A stretch of DNA of 64,000 nt from Phoronis australis (taxonomy: Eukaryota; Phoronida; Phoronidae): contig NMRA01000114.1 in assembly GCA_002633005.1 (NCBI GenBank), positions 400,835 through 464,834 of the forward strand, in the 5' to 3' direction. Both the position numbers and the translations under genes were made by a program. This document shows positions 12,851 through 41,248 of this stretch, in pieces. The notes below the pieces were generated by a model that worked only from the letters and a program-made list of their open reading frames with translations, was not told the origin of the DNA and did no database searches. Within the stretch, counting starts at the first letter, position 1, and every line of letters begins with the position of its first letter.

Positions 12851-15724
12851 ACAGGGCCTACAGAAAGCAGCCCTGGCTTTTTGCTTCACCAATCTAACAG
12901 CATTACATAATCCTTAATTCACTTCAGGTCCATGACCCTGCCAAATGTCTGTCTAGACAGACCAGCATAAGCAAACCTCAAACAATATATGGAAGACAAA
13001 GAAGAATTCTTTCCTAGCAGCCTCTGTTGCTTTGGGTTACAGCGGAGAAAAGGCAGATTATTGAAACTAACTTCAGGGATTTTGGCCAGATGTACCATAA
13101 TTAAGAAATGGGTGTAAAATAAAAGGAAACAAAGTTACCTGTAGGCTTGCTGCTAAGAAAAACACACCAGTTGAGAACAAGTTCCATATTGTATACATAT
13201 TATTCATGGTGACTGGTGCTCAAGGGAGGTAGCTGTGCAGCAGGGTTAAACAGCTTTACATAAAGATTTACGTAAATGTGAATATATGAGCAGACCGGAC
13301 CCTCAATCAGGTGCCTGTGCCTGTGGACTTTGCAGAAATGATTAGGGAAATTTTTTAATCACCGAAGGCAACTTTTGGGCCTGACAACAGGAATTGCGTT
13401 CGACTTTAAAATAGGACCAATATTCAGGTCCAAAATCGAGAAACATTCATTCCTTGTTCTCATTTGTCTCATTATCAACAAATGTTTGCCTATTAATCTG
13501 CCAAACCAAGTAACATTTCTTGATTAGACAAATACATTTGAGCTAGTGGCAAGCCTTGTCAATTCCCTTTTAGAAGACACAGGCACTGTTCCCTTAGGTG
13601 AGTGAGGGCCCTGCCGTTTAAAACGATGATTTTCCAGCACAGTTTCGAGTTAACTACGGAACGACCTCATAACACGAACCCATTTATTGCACATCTTTTA
13701 ACGCATACCATGGGTGTTATCCAGCTAACTAGGATACTAACTTCTGCTTGTAACTCAACCAGTGGAATACCTATGCAGTCATTGATAGATTTTAACTGGT
13801 CACCTCCTCAGGCACCTATCAGAAATCAGATATGTGGCAAGATAATCGACCAGCTATCTAAAACTCATGGAGCTGTACACTTTAACTACTGCGTTTATAG
13901 CTTCCCCATTGATTTGTTTACTGTCTGAGTTAAATGGTCAGATTTTTCATGGCACAGTCCACAACAAACCCAATAATCAGACTGGTAAAAGAGGAGTCTT
14001 ACCACAGAGACTACAGTGCGTGTCCATGTTATTGCCCTGAGCCTTCCAAATGAAAAGATCCAACATCTTGACAGCTAAGGGATGGACGTTTGTCTGAAGT
14101 GGCGACTTGACTAAACAGCCAGTCACTTCAAATGAAATCATAACACCTGAATATACTGTTAGCTTGTCACACCTGTGGAAGCTGAAATGCGTTGTCATGG
14201 GCACTTTCAAGGAAATAAGTCCAGACTGAACAAAATGTGGGGTGATGTACACTGTAATTCATTACTTGTTCAACCTGACCTAATAATGCAAGCACCTGAA
14301 CTTTTCAAAATTTTAGGTCAATCACATAAAGTACCATTCGCCCCACGAATTGAAAAATAAACAAAGCTGAATTGTATATCTTTCCGCTGTACATTCTCAT
14401 CACCCAAAGTGTGTACCACAACTCAAATGAATAACCGCCAATTTTACATCGCATACTAGTTTGTAACTTAAGTAATTTATCATTTAGACTACAAATCAAC
14501 ATGCGTAAGAGGAATATCCAAAAATTGAATAGTAACCTGTACGATGCTATCATTGAAGCGCAGTCTCTCCACGTACTCCCACAGAGGAGTTATATAGGTG
14601 AAGTACCACTCAAAAGGGTCACTTCTTCACCCACTAGTTTCCATACAAAAGAAAGTCTCTTCCGCCAAAATTCCAAATGAAAGGCTGCCTTTTCCAACAC
14701 AATTCCACACAGAACGGTTTACTTCAGAATCTCGAAACTCCACAAAACATTCCTTTCCCAACTACCCAAATCTACACTTTCGACATTATAGATTTATCAT
14801 TTGTTAAAATTTGGTTGCAAAGATGTCCTCATTTTGACAACAACGCACTCTCTCTTATGAATTATACTGTTTTAGGCTGAAAAAGTCATCAGTCGAAGAA
14901 TCTAATACTAGATTCACATTAGTGAGAACGCTAGCAGTTTTAGCCTGACATTTGTGTTGTTTACAGGTTTTCAAACCACAATACAGGGGCCATATTGCTC
15001 AGCAATTCAGCATCTGGCCACAAAGCAAAAAAAAGGTCCCTTTCTAAAATAACTTTTTCAACAACAAATGATAGAAAAAAATCTGCCCTTTTCCCTGCGC
15101 ATTTTGAAATTTTGAAGTATGTGGCCGGGCAACTGTTGAAAAGACATAGTTAGACGCCAGCAGAACCTCGCAACTGTTCATGTAACCAGTTGATGTTTTC
15201 ACTGCTAGCCAATGTGCCAGTAAAACCATAATGTTTTGGCATAACCTGTTTACATTTCACTGCCTGAAATACACATTCATGCAGAGCAATGAAACATTTT
15301 CAACCATTCCTCTCAGAGAATGGTCAGTTGAGGGCAATCTTCATTAGTCTTAAGCAATATAAACACAATCATAATACAATCAACTGATGTCATGGACATA
15401 ACATAAATGTTGAAAACACAGGAAAGCATATTAGTGTAAATCAGTCAGTCACTGCAGACTACTTCTGATGGATGTGAGCTCCTCTCATCCTTTTAGTTCA
15501 TAGCTGTCATACACTTAAAGAAAGGGACTACCACCTCATTTCGCACCCCTGTCAATAAAGTGTTCCGTTAATCATGCAAAGTTCTTACTGTTGCAACAAC
15601 GCGATGCGCTCCCTTTTTTTCTTCGATCACCAGTGTATAATGAATGTTATTGGCTACTGCCTGACCTTGACCTTCCATAATGATCATTCCCTGACTGTGA
15701 AATTTGATTAAAGTAAAAGAGTCA

Positions 15725-15747
15725 TGCACACACAAACACAAACACAA

Positions 15748-15787
<40 letters not shown>
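15725..15787. repeat. (CA)n microsatellite
   Basis: An interrupted CACA tract. It directly adjoins the partial element copy at 15788. Confidence 0.95.
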
Positions 15788-15860
15788 TTAACCTAGAACA
15801 ACTTGCACAAGTGCAATTTGACAAAATTTAAGTGGAGCGTCCACACACTTGGGCCACTTA
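15788..15860. mobile_element. Partial copy of the 6.75-kb inverted-repeat element
   Basis: It shares CTAGAACAACTTGCAC, AAGTGCAA and AAGTGGAGCGTCCACACA with 6772-6835, then similarity stops. Confidence 0.65.
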
Positions 15861-16598
15861 ACCAACGGCTGTTCTAAAACAAAAGTTTGATTGCAGAGGT
15901 ATTTTTTCGACCCGGAAAGACTTAAAGACATCAACGGAGAACACTCTATGTGCAAAAGGTACTTATAGCAATATGATGGCTTAATCAATGAGAGGCATAA
16001 TTCGTTAAAAAGCTCCTGGCGTATGGAGAGCCCATGGGATGGCCACCAGCTCTACTGGGGGCAGTTGAGAAGGTGATACCGCCTAGGGCTAGGGTTAGTT
16101 TACCAACAAGGACAGTAGGAGTAAGTCTGGGTTAGGCCTAGATCTTTTCCAGGAAGTAGGCTAATTATGAATAATGACGTTTTGGTGTTTTCACATGATT
16201 TTTGTCATGAAAATGTCAAGTTCTTGTGAAAAAAGGAACCTCAAGTAACTCATAAAAATGTAGCAGACGAAAAAGGGACGATCTGTATAAGAAGTACATA
16301 CGGAAAAAGGGGATAAATTGCCGAGATCCAGCAAGCGGCCATATTGTTTTTATGCACCTTTTGTTTTGATCCTCCAGTGTCATTAGGTGCAAGCTAGAAC
16401 GTTGGCCAAAAATTAGTGCCTTGTCTCTCGTTTGTATTATAAATTCAATAACAGTCGATGTCTGGAGCGTTCACCAGCCATTCTGGTAAAAATACTGGTT
16501 TACACCGGCCACCGAAAGCAACCATGAAAAGCCTCAAGTCTGACGTCAAGGGAAATCCGCCAAAATGGCTCAACTGACAAAATATCAACAAAGCTTAC

Positions 16599-16607
16599 CA
16601 TGGTCAT
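16599..16607 (-). CDS. NFI: Probable NFI first coding exon (Met-Thr-Met)
   Basis: ATG ACC ATG is followed by a strong donor GTAAGC at 16598-16593. It ends in phase 0, so it joins the acceptor at 2057 to give M-T-M-DEFHPF. Known vertebrate NFI isoforms start with a short separate exon joined at exactly this DEFHPF boundary, and some have Met directly before it. No better candidate was seen. It is upstream of the array and about 14.5 kb from the next exon. This is inference from phase and position; transcript data would settle it. Confidence 0.4.
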
Positions 16608-16641
16608 GTTTCGTTCACTTCCCGCCAAAGTTCGTGCGCTT

Positions 16642-16896
16642 TCATCGCCCAAATATTTTCCAAAGTGAGTCTCCGTCCTCTGTGGTTGCAGTAGACTTCA
16701 ATTTATTAACGAAACGTTCTTCGTGATCATACAATATACGCAAAAACAGCTGATTTCGAAGCGCACTTTCGGACAAGTTTCCCTTTGCATATGGCGTATG
16801 TAGTATATTTCTGTTGCAACATCTTTTGTGTTCAACATCCAAGCTGGCAATCTGGGCAAGTTCTGGCCAATGGCGTTGCCGTATTTCATGAATCAT
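16642..16896 (-). other. 84-codon open frame upstream of probable NFI start (possible uORF)
   Basis: An ATG at 16896 opens 84 codons ending in TGA at 16642, 34 nt before the Met-Thr-Met exon start. If the first-exon assignment is right, it lies in the 5' leader. The product is rich in charged residues with no family motif I recognise. A consensus CRE site lies 38 bp upstream of its ATG. Confidence 0.3.
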
Positions 16897-16933
16897 GCTC
16901 CGAATATGGTGAAAAGGGCGTGGTTGAAGTACG

Positions 16934-16941
16934 TGACGTCA
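16934..16941. promoter_or_regulatory. Full CRE site TGACGTCA
   Basis: The 8-bp palindrome TGACGTCA (CREB/ATF consensus) lies about 330 bp upstream of the probable NFI ATG in a locally CG-richer stretch. The motif is seen; promoter function is inferred. Confidence 0.45.
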
Positions 16942-17652
16942 TCAAAATATTTATACTCGTGACCGCTGGAAAAGGATGATTGATGAAAGGCGAATGACCT
17001 GAGAAGTCCCGGAAAAGTGAAGTTGTTGAATAATCGCTATCACCGTCGCCTCTCCTGAGGGCAAATTAAAACATTAACTGTCAGTAGATGTTCTAAACAT
17101 AATCAGAGCTATGTCCAATTTCTTTGTTGAACAGTTCCTGTGGGGGATTTCAGGTCAGTGCAAGCCTGTATTCCCGAACGACAATTATGCAGATCAAACA
17201 GGCCGAAAGACTCGCAAGGCGTGGATGAACAATTAGAAGGGTCTAACAATGGGCACACATGTCGCATGGGGCACATTTATTTGTCTTGGTTGTAACAGCA
17301 TTGGGAGATCAGGTTTCCTCGTGACCGCCTCTCTGCCGGTTTCGTGCCCGCACAGGCCCTCGCTTTGACCTCGTGTTGACCATCGACCACACAAAACAGT
17401 TACTACAAGCGCATCAGTTCGGTGCTAAATTTTTGCCAACAGAGAAAACTGAGAGAAAAAAAAATCTGGTGGAGATAGGCAGAGAATTTCACTTACTCAA
17501 ATACTGTGTGTTTGTTGTGAAAAAAGAGGGAACTCGAAGTGTTCGGAGTTTATAAGGTATTGGCGGCATGCAAGCCGTGATCCTGTCACTAAAACATATA
17601 TCTCTAAGTCAGTGTGCTCAGTACGGTCATTCCTTTTTAATTCTGAACTTCT

Positions 17653-17698
17653 AATGCTCGCTACTAAGAACTCGCTACTAAGATCTCGCTACTAAGAG
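17653..17698. repeat. 15-bp tandem repeat, three units
   Basis: CTCGCTACTAAG occurs three times with 2-3 bp spacers. Confidence 0.9.
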
Positions 17699-18901
17699 GC
17701 TTATAGTGAGAGATGCAATTAATGTACCATCCCCTACCTGGCTGGGCCCAGGCGCCGAGTTCAAGACTTTTTTTATTTCATTTTGATGCGAAAATGACAT
17801 GTACAATATTAATGGAAATCAGTTAATCGGTCTCACTACAGTAATGCTGAATGAGGCACTTTCAATCTAGCGTTAGTTTTTCAAAATAAATGGAGGTTTT
17901 AAAAATCCCGAATGTTAAGTAAATTTGTTTTTCCACAAACTTTGTAGTTGACAAATGGCCGACAATCATCGATGACGTCGAACTCGTTCCTGAATATTTT
18001 CAATCCCGGTCGTAATTTTAGTAACTCATACTTAGAAAAAAAAAGTAAAACAAAACTGTCATACCTGCGGTACCATGGGCCGCGCAGCACTGAAAAAAGT
18101 AGGGGGCTATAACACCCCCCCCCCCCGTCCCTCCCAGCCCCCTATGGTGCGCCGCCGTGATTGCACGGTATTTTATGGTATTTTACGGTATTGAAGAAAA
18201 TGTACTTGTTCTAACATATCCTTCTGTATTTTCGAAAATGAAAGCGGTGGCTTGCCTTGAAGTTCTACCAAAGTGACATTCAATCCGTGTTATACGTTAG
18301 AAAAACAAGTTTTAATTCAGGCTACTTACCGTCATAAAAGTGATCTTATCTTGCTTCTTTATCAGGTTGCTAGAAGTGACCTCTGACATCGGGCAGAAAT
18401 GACTTGTTCCCTATTTCTCTAGACCAAACTGATAAATTTCATGATGTGACCTTAAATTTCGTGAGCTCGGTATGAAGAAATAACGACCTACCAGACACTC
18501 TTTCGTCGTTACTTATTTGGCTAAGAATCAACTTCAGAACCATTTTGTAACAGTATAAGTGCTTTAAAACAGAGCTTTTGACAGAAAGCACGGGTTTAAT
18601 CATAGATTAATCTCATGGTTTGATGATGATTTAAAGTTCGTCCTTACGAACCTTCAGTCAAGCATTACTTATGATTCATGTCAACTCCTCTGTTCAAACT
18701 GTTCTGTATTTGGTCTTTACTCACGTTAGATGTGTTGAAACAAGTGAGGTTTGCTTAACGCAGCGCTATCATTTTGCGGTGTATGATGATAACGTTGAAT
18801 GACCTGAAACTGCTTCTCATTTGAGTAAGGAACAAGTTGACGGACCAGGTTTATGACAGGGGCACCATAAAATCGTACGTACGAACCCCCCGGAACGCTT
18901 A

Positions 18902-19066
18902 AGTGTTTGTGCGTGTGGTTCGATGCTCGTGGGCATGATTTTGTGTTGGTGTGTATGATTTTATGGTTCGTGCGCATGATTTTTGTTTGTATGCGTGATT
19001 TTGGGGTTCGTGTGCATGTTTCACAGGTTTGTATGCATGGTTCATAGGGTCGTGCGTATGATGCGA
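18902..19066. repeat. Degenerate minisatellite of about 19-20 bp
   Basis: About eight diverged units of the type GGTTCGTGTGCATGATTTT. Open frames across it read as repeats of His-Ala/Thr-Asn type peptides and are repeat artefacts. Confidence 0.8.
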
Positions 19067-19869
19067 TGCCTTATGATACCCCTGCATGACAGGCGCTCCC
19101 GGCAAAGTCTGACTTTTAAAAGAAGACGTATTCGCAATAAAGGAGGTTCGATTGTTCTGGCCATGAACAAGCTGTGGTGAAAAAGTTCTGTGTCATACTT
19201 GTGCTGGGCCGTAAAGTGGTTGAATAAAATGCCAATATTCGACATTTCCTGTTATCTGAAAAACAAGTCAACTGTGACAGTCTCTCACCTTGTGCTTTGC
19301 ACAACGAAGCTTGGGAACCCTGGAATAGCACCCTCATGTTACCGATAAAACAGTTTTCTGCTTCTGACTTCATGCAGTATCAGTTACGTTTTGGGATACC
19401 CTGTACTTATAAACTCAAAAAGTCTGTTGGAAACTCACGATTTTTTGTACACCGTGACAACCTAGTCTAATTGTTTAGAAGAATAAACAGAATTACGATA
19501 AAAGAAAGAACCACTAGCTTGTGGAACGCGCACGGGTGGACTACTGATGATTCAACAGAGCGAACCTGCACGTTTGCGGGTTACCAGTCAAACACCGGAA
19601 ACTCTTTAGGCACGGGTCCCAGCCGTTTGTGGTGCAACACACGTGCTTGGGACACCGATAAGGACAGATTGCACAGCTGGGTCCAGTGGACCCGCAACAG
19701 GTGCGACACTATAGGTCGAATTTGAGGGAGCACATTGTGGACAGACATTGACAACTGTAGGTTATGTAGGACACTAGAAAAACGCCCAGATTAGTGGTGC
19801 CGAGGCTAAACTCGCCCGCCAACATCGTACCTCAGAAATGGGTGATCGGATAAACAAAAAATACTGTAC

Positions 19870-20330
19870 TTAATTGACTGTACTTTCAAAATGTGAGGAA
19901 TTGTTTTTATAGATCACTCGTTCCATTTTTTTGCACGAGGAGTTGTCAAAAATAGGTATTTTATGATGTTTACGAAACAATCAGAAGTTGAATTAAACGA
20001 AAACGAAACGATTATTTAGAAAACTGTAACATCATTTTTGAGTTTTCATCTTGAATGTTTATATTTAATAAACTTTTGGTCATGTTATAGATACCATTGT
20101 TTGACATCAATGTCATTCCTTTCCCTTTTTGCTAAATTTTACTAAAAAGACAGTCACATGACTCAGTCAACGAAAGATTGGTAAAAATCAAAAATGAAAA
20201 TTTACAGGCTTCCTACTTTCAGGAAATATATACTTTTACTGAGTTAATATCTATAGTTTTGTAGATAGTTAGCTAAGTACACCAACTTGCCCATAAGGTC
20301 CATGCAGCGCTAATTAAAAGGATGCCAAAC
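19870..20330 (+). mobile_element. Copy of the foldback-type dispersed repeat (see 57520-58210)
   Basis: It shares an ordered series of segments with 36930-37420: TTTTGGTCA(T/C)(G/A)TTA, CACATGAC, AAAATCAAAA, GGCTT(C/T)CTACTTTCAG, AAAATATTACTTTTA-like, then (C/T)TA(T/C)AGTTTTGTA. Identity looks like roughly two thirds by eye. No coding. Confidence 0.65.
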
Positions 20331-22804
20331 CCGGTTTTGGTCCATCAACATACATTAAAAACGACTTTCCAATCCAATTCCCTGAAATAATATCATGCTC
20401 TATAACCTCGACAACCTTCATAAGCTTGGAGGGGAAATTTGAAAACTCCTTTCGAAGTCTGCTAGAGGGGCGTGACCTATGCTAAAAAGCCAACTACAGG
20501 ACAACGTTGTGGCCGGGAAAAGACCACCCACCACGAACCAATCTCCAATTTGTGAAGTGAGTTTTTGGTCGATTCCTGTTACTATCTTTCAAGATTGATA
20601 TCAATGATCTATTAGCACGAGACTGAACGAGGATTGGTTGAAATCATCAAAACAGGATTTAATATCCCTTTAACTAAGTCATGTATGCCCAAGTCACACT
20701 TATATCTAGTTTGCACCTCCTTAGTTACCCCCAAGATAGATCTGTGGTATTGACACAAATAAATTTTGTATTATGTCACATTTGTTTGAAAGATCACACC
20801 CTGTGGTAGGGTGTTATAGTGTGATATCTGTTGTGACCAAAGTCAGCTGCATCATGCGGAAGGAAAGACCTTTGCCAAAGCCTACTAAGGTATAGTTAAA
20901 GCACTTCCCAACAGATGTCACCCTATAAAAAACATGTTCAACATAACCCACCATTTTGCCAAGGGCTTTTACATTACTGTTCGTGAATTTGGAGATGCAA
21001 GAGAAATAAGTACTGTGGCATGTCCATATTCTGGAGCACTCATCAGCTGAGGGGGTTGTCTCGTGATAAAGACCAGTTGGATAGTGTTAGCCCTCAAACT
21101 GAACCCACCCTCCTCCTTGTATTGACAGAATCCAATGGAAGCTCCGTGAATCCCATTCAATTCCAGAAGATCTGTCATTAACGAGTATGAATAAACCAAT
21201 GATGCATATTACCAGAGATTTATTGAGAAGTATGCCAAACATTTTTTTTCCAACACCAGGCTCACATTGCAAGTATCACAACCCTAATATCATTTGTTAG
21301 GATGAACCTGGTGAAAACCAAAAACATTGAATATGAATACAGAATAGTACTGAACTGATTGAACTGAACAAACATTGTAGTATTAGGATATCATCACGTT
21401 AGCAAGCTGCAAGCTTTAATCTTATACATCATAATTTATTAAGAAGGTTAATAAAACACAAAATACAATCTGTACGACTATACTGCCAGCCCAGCTATAA
21501 ATGTAAAAAAAATTAAACACAAATAGCTGAATTAACCTACAAATGAAATTACATTTGTCAATTATTGATTCTAAAAAGGAAAATCTGTCAAAGTAAAACA
21601 ACAAACAATGCTTCTATCTATTCAACTGAGATAAGGCAATCATTGATCTAAAGGTCACACAGTTGAGAGCAAAGAGATTGCACAATGCAAATTCAATGTT
21701 AAATATCCCCAAAGAACTCTCCGTGGGAAAGCACAATGCAAAATCTAATAAACTCAATTTGCTAAGCATTTTTGTTCAGCAAAATAATTGCAAAACTGAT
21801 ATTTTGGATTTTGAAATTATTGTGGCTGAATACAATTTATGAAAACATTGTCTGATGGAAGCTATGTACATGACTTAAAAGTTTACCAAGTAATTTCTTG
21901 AGTGATACTTATCTTCTACAAAAGAAAAATAAATTTCATGTCACTGTTTGAGTCTGATTGTAACCAATGATGAACTGTCAGTTCTGTTTATGGGCAGAAA
22001 TCACAACTTGAGTCAAATTTATCAAGGTTTAAACCAACACTAAATGTTTTGGGCAGAAAGCAGTCATTACTTTACAGCGACTCCAATAGCACTGTTTTTC
22101 ACAATCATAATCAAATTTCCACAAATTGTCAAAACACACAAGATAAACACTCTGCCATTTTAATTCCTTAGGACCACACAGCGAAATGCGATCGACACAA
22201 TTGTCGTTAACCAACAATATCTCTGTGATTGGCTGCTATCCATTCTACATCAACCAGCAACAGTTGACAGGTGTAATTTAATATACTGTCAAGGGGTGAA
22301 CATGGCATGACCCCACATAAACGCGCCATCCCTTCCTGGAACTGTTTTAACCAAAAACAGGGTTCGTGGATAAATGATAAGCAAATTATGACAAGGTCGC
22401 GATTTTATTGCGATGAGTGCGTGGAGTCACCGTACACGCGAGCACCTTGATTTAAAACATAAAATCGCTTCCAGGTTCTTCCAAAACATAAGATTTTACT
22501 TTCCCCGTTTACTGATTAATAGATAAAATAACTGTATAGTTATTAAATTAAAGCTGTTAATAAACGCTAACTTTCATACAACAAACCTGGCATAAGTTAG
22601 ATCCAACCGGACCAAAAGATTTCAACCGAGTATGATGAAATCTGATTTATCCAAAGTCCCGAGTGCACAAACTGGAACAATTGTACTGTCGAACTTGTGT
22701 GAGTTTTACTGTATGTGGATATCGCACAGTTCGTTATTTCCACAGTTTACCACATTGTTCTTGAAAGACCCAAACCATGTTTTGTTCCACAGGGGCTTAG
22801 GGCT

Positions 22805-23202
22805 CAGTGGCCGGTTGCATGAAACAGTCCCAAATAGGGACTCAACTAAGGTCCCTAAGTCTTTTTGTGTATTTGAGTCTTTAAGGGCTCATAGGTGCCA
22901 TACTTTTCAATGATGTCATTTTGATTATGAGCTCCTCTTTGATTAATGACATTTTCTAATATGATAATTAAAAACTTAGCCATGGGATCATTGAAAATGA
23001 ATAGGCACTCCGTCCATAAATTGGGTGTTTTGCATGAAAAGATCCCTACTTATTTTTGATTATATTGACAAATCAACATTCACTCTGGATTTGTATCGCA
23101 GTCAAAGGTACACTTAGTAATGAAACTAAAACAACATAAGAAGTAGATTTAGGGAACTTAATCGAGTCCCTATTTGGGCCTGTTTCATGCAACCGAGCAC
23201 TG
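22805..23202. mobile_element. 398-bp terminal-inverted-repeat element (MITE-like)
   Basis: The left end begins CAGTGGCCGGTTGCATGAAA and the right end is the inverse of CAGTGCTCGGTTGCATGAAA. The inverted match extends about 55 bp through CCCAAATAGGGACTC and TCCCTAA. The interior is non-coding. No clear target-site duplication was seen, so the superfamily is undecided. Confidence 0.8.
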
Positions 23203-23789
23203 AACTTCAAATTTGAACTCTACATACTTGTGATAACAACATGGATACAATGTCGACTGTAATGGGAAATAAAATGCCAAAACATGTTGTATCAACCACA
23301 GGATAATGTTGAAAATACAACAATTGAGCTTGTTATATTCCTTTGTAACGACATTTGCTTTCACAGTAAACAACCTCGTGAAGTAATGGAATTATAACGT
23401 CAATTAGAACATGTATGGAATGATTATGCACAAAAAGTACCCTGTAGATAACGCTCTGCCTACTCCAATAGTTGGCCTTATTTGGAGTTTCTCAACTTTC
23501 ATCTTGACCAATCAGAACAGAGTTCATGCTGCCAACAGTATTTGATAATACCGAATTATCCTGAATGAACATTTTTATCTACATTTATTATAGGTAAAGG
23601 CAAACAATTTTGACGAGATTGAAACTCCTCCATCAAAACTTTCCTCCCACAGTGAAAAGTGGTGCCTGGAAGGAAACATCCCCACCATACATGAAGCGAA
23701 ACTTTTACTCTCAGCAGAATTAGTCAACAGCTGACATCACCATGAACTGGCTTTTCAGTGCATCTAATTAAAATTCATTAGCTCCGCCC

Positions 23790-23795
23790 TTTATT
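23790..23795 (-). terminator. SYK: Candidate SYK polyadenylation signal (AATAAA)
   Basis: The first AATAAA on the minus strand after the SYK stop, giving a 3' UTR of about 470 nt. Position only; no transcript evidence. Confidence 0.3.
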
Positions 23796-24226
23796 TTCAC
23801 ATTGTGCCACGAATGGATGATTGCTTTTCATTGAAATTTTTCCTGGCATAAACTTGAGGCATGTTTGACTAGTCAATCTGTAACTTGTTGAATAATCCAG
23901 GGGGTCATTCTGTATGGGCAGCTTTGTGCGAGTTAAGTGTGGTCACGTAAGTGAAAGGCTAGTGTTTTGCAAGAAAGCTGGTGACCTTACGAGCACATAC
24001 ATGCAAAATTGACACAACTTTTTATGTGATTCATAGTCGCCACGAGACTGCTAATTATGGGAGAAAAATGTATGTGTACACCATATTTCAGTACATATGT
24101 CTCACGAGTGTGCAGCATGACTAAATGCACAGTGGCAGTGATGTTACACTAAATACCATTCATCAAAATTCTTTCACGAGCACAAAATCAACCTGATTAT
24201 CATTGCATCTGTGACTTGCTAGGATG

Positions 24227-24239
24227 AGGTCAAAGGTCA
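24227..24239. promoter_or_regulatory. Perfect DR1 motif in the SYK 3' UTR
   Basis: AGGTCAAAGGTCA, a perfect DR1 half-site pair of the type bound by RXR heterodimers and HNF4. It lies 28 bp beyond the SYK stop codon. Function not shown. Confidence 0.35.
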
Positions 24240-24266
24240 AGGCTCCGGTAGTTCTCTGACATCACG

Positions 24267-40444
<16,178 letters not shown>

Positions 40445-40541
40445 ACTGGTGGTGGCTTACACAACTAGCTCACACGCAGTACTCAACATAGAAACCGTCT
40501 TCAGAGAGAGGCTAGAGTCTGCATGACTACGAAACACGATC
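40445..40541 (-). other. SYK: SYK 5' UTR part of exon, with short uORFs
   Basis: An acceptor TGTTTCAG lies just above 40541, so the exon holding the start codon is preceded by a non-coding first exon. Two upstream ATGs open short frames (7 and 10 codons) that end before the main ATG. Confidence 0.6.
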
Positions 40542-41205
40542 CTGAAACAAAAAAGGAAGTTTTTAATGTTAAATGAAACAAAAACTGTGAACACTGAACC
40601 GTGATAATACAAGACATGATGGGCCTGATTCTGTCACCCAGAATCTGACTGTGTCTAAAGTGCAGGTCTTTCAAAGGCGCTGTGTATGCACACACTTGCT
40701 TTCTAAAAAAATCACACTCCTGATTATTGATCTATATCACATTTCACCGTAATAAAATTTGTCTCACTTTGTTCCTTACTCAACTCAGACTGGGGAGTTA
40801 TTCCTGAACTTAGGAAGGATACGTAGGCAGTTCATTACTGTTTGAGATCTGGCTCTAGAAGTCAAGGGTTGGAGTTGACAAATGACAATTTTCTAAGTGC
40901 TGCATCGTTCCACAAATAAATAGGCTTGTGTGATAGAAACATTTTTTTGTGTTGTAAAATTTAACAGAAATAAACATTTTGGCATGAATTAAGTCAAAAT
41001 AATGACAAAAAAGAGACGAAAAAAGAGAAAAATAGAAATTAAATAAGAGAAAATTTCAAGCCCCGAGAAGTTGGTCAGACCCAGCAGATTCTATGAGCTC
41101 TGAAGCTGGTCTCAATCAATATTGAACAATCAGCTGTTCATTGCTTCTCAAGTCCAGATATCACCTCTCGTCTGAGTGAAGAGCAACATGAGAACAGTTT
41201 CCTGG

Positions 41206-41248
41206 TTCACAATATATATACATATACATATACATATATATATATATT
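41206..41248. repeat. AT-rich TATATACATATA microsatellite
   Basis: Mixed (TA)n and (TACA)n units between SYK and KAT14. Confidence 0.9.

Larger units (their letters stand above)
2891..16598 (-). other. NFI: Large NFI first intron (inferred), no supported coding
   Basis: This stretch lies between the first DNA-binding-domain exon and the probable first exon. I see no conserved protein in either strand; open frames here are short and lack family motifs. It holds minisatellites, an inverted-repeat element near 6.75-7.07 kb and a 111-bp tandem repeat at 12.4 kb, all listed separately. If the first exon at 16599-16607 is wrong, part of this is simply intergenic. Confidence 0.5.
16942..23789. other. 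Intergenic region between NFI 5' end and SYK 3' end
   Basis: I find no open frame with conserved motifs on either strand. It contains a triple CTCGCTACTAAG repeat at 17653-17698, a C12 run near 18115, a degenerate minisatellite at 18902-19066, a dispersed repeat copy at 19870-20330 and an inverted-repeat element at 22805-23202. Confidence 0.6.

Noticed and set aside
13602-13928. 108-codon plus-strand open frame
   Set aside because: No recognisable motif and isolated in intron DNA.
15568-15783. Cys/Val-rich minus-strand frame
   Set aside because: Translation of the (CA)n microsatellite.
16642-16896. Independent 84-residue gene
   Set aside because: No homologous family recognised and no splice or poly(A) context; position suggests a 5' leader frame instead.
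22632-22913. 93-codon plus-strand frame
   Set aside because: It runs into the terminal repeat of the MITE-like element and has no motif.
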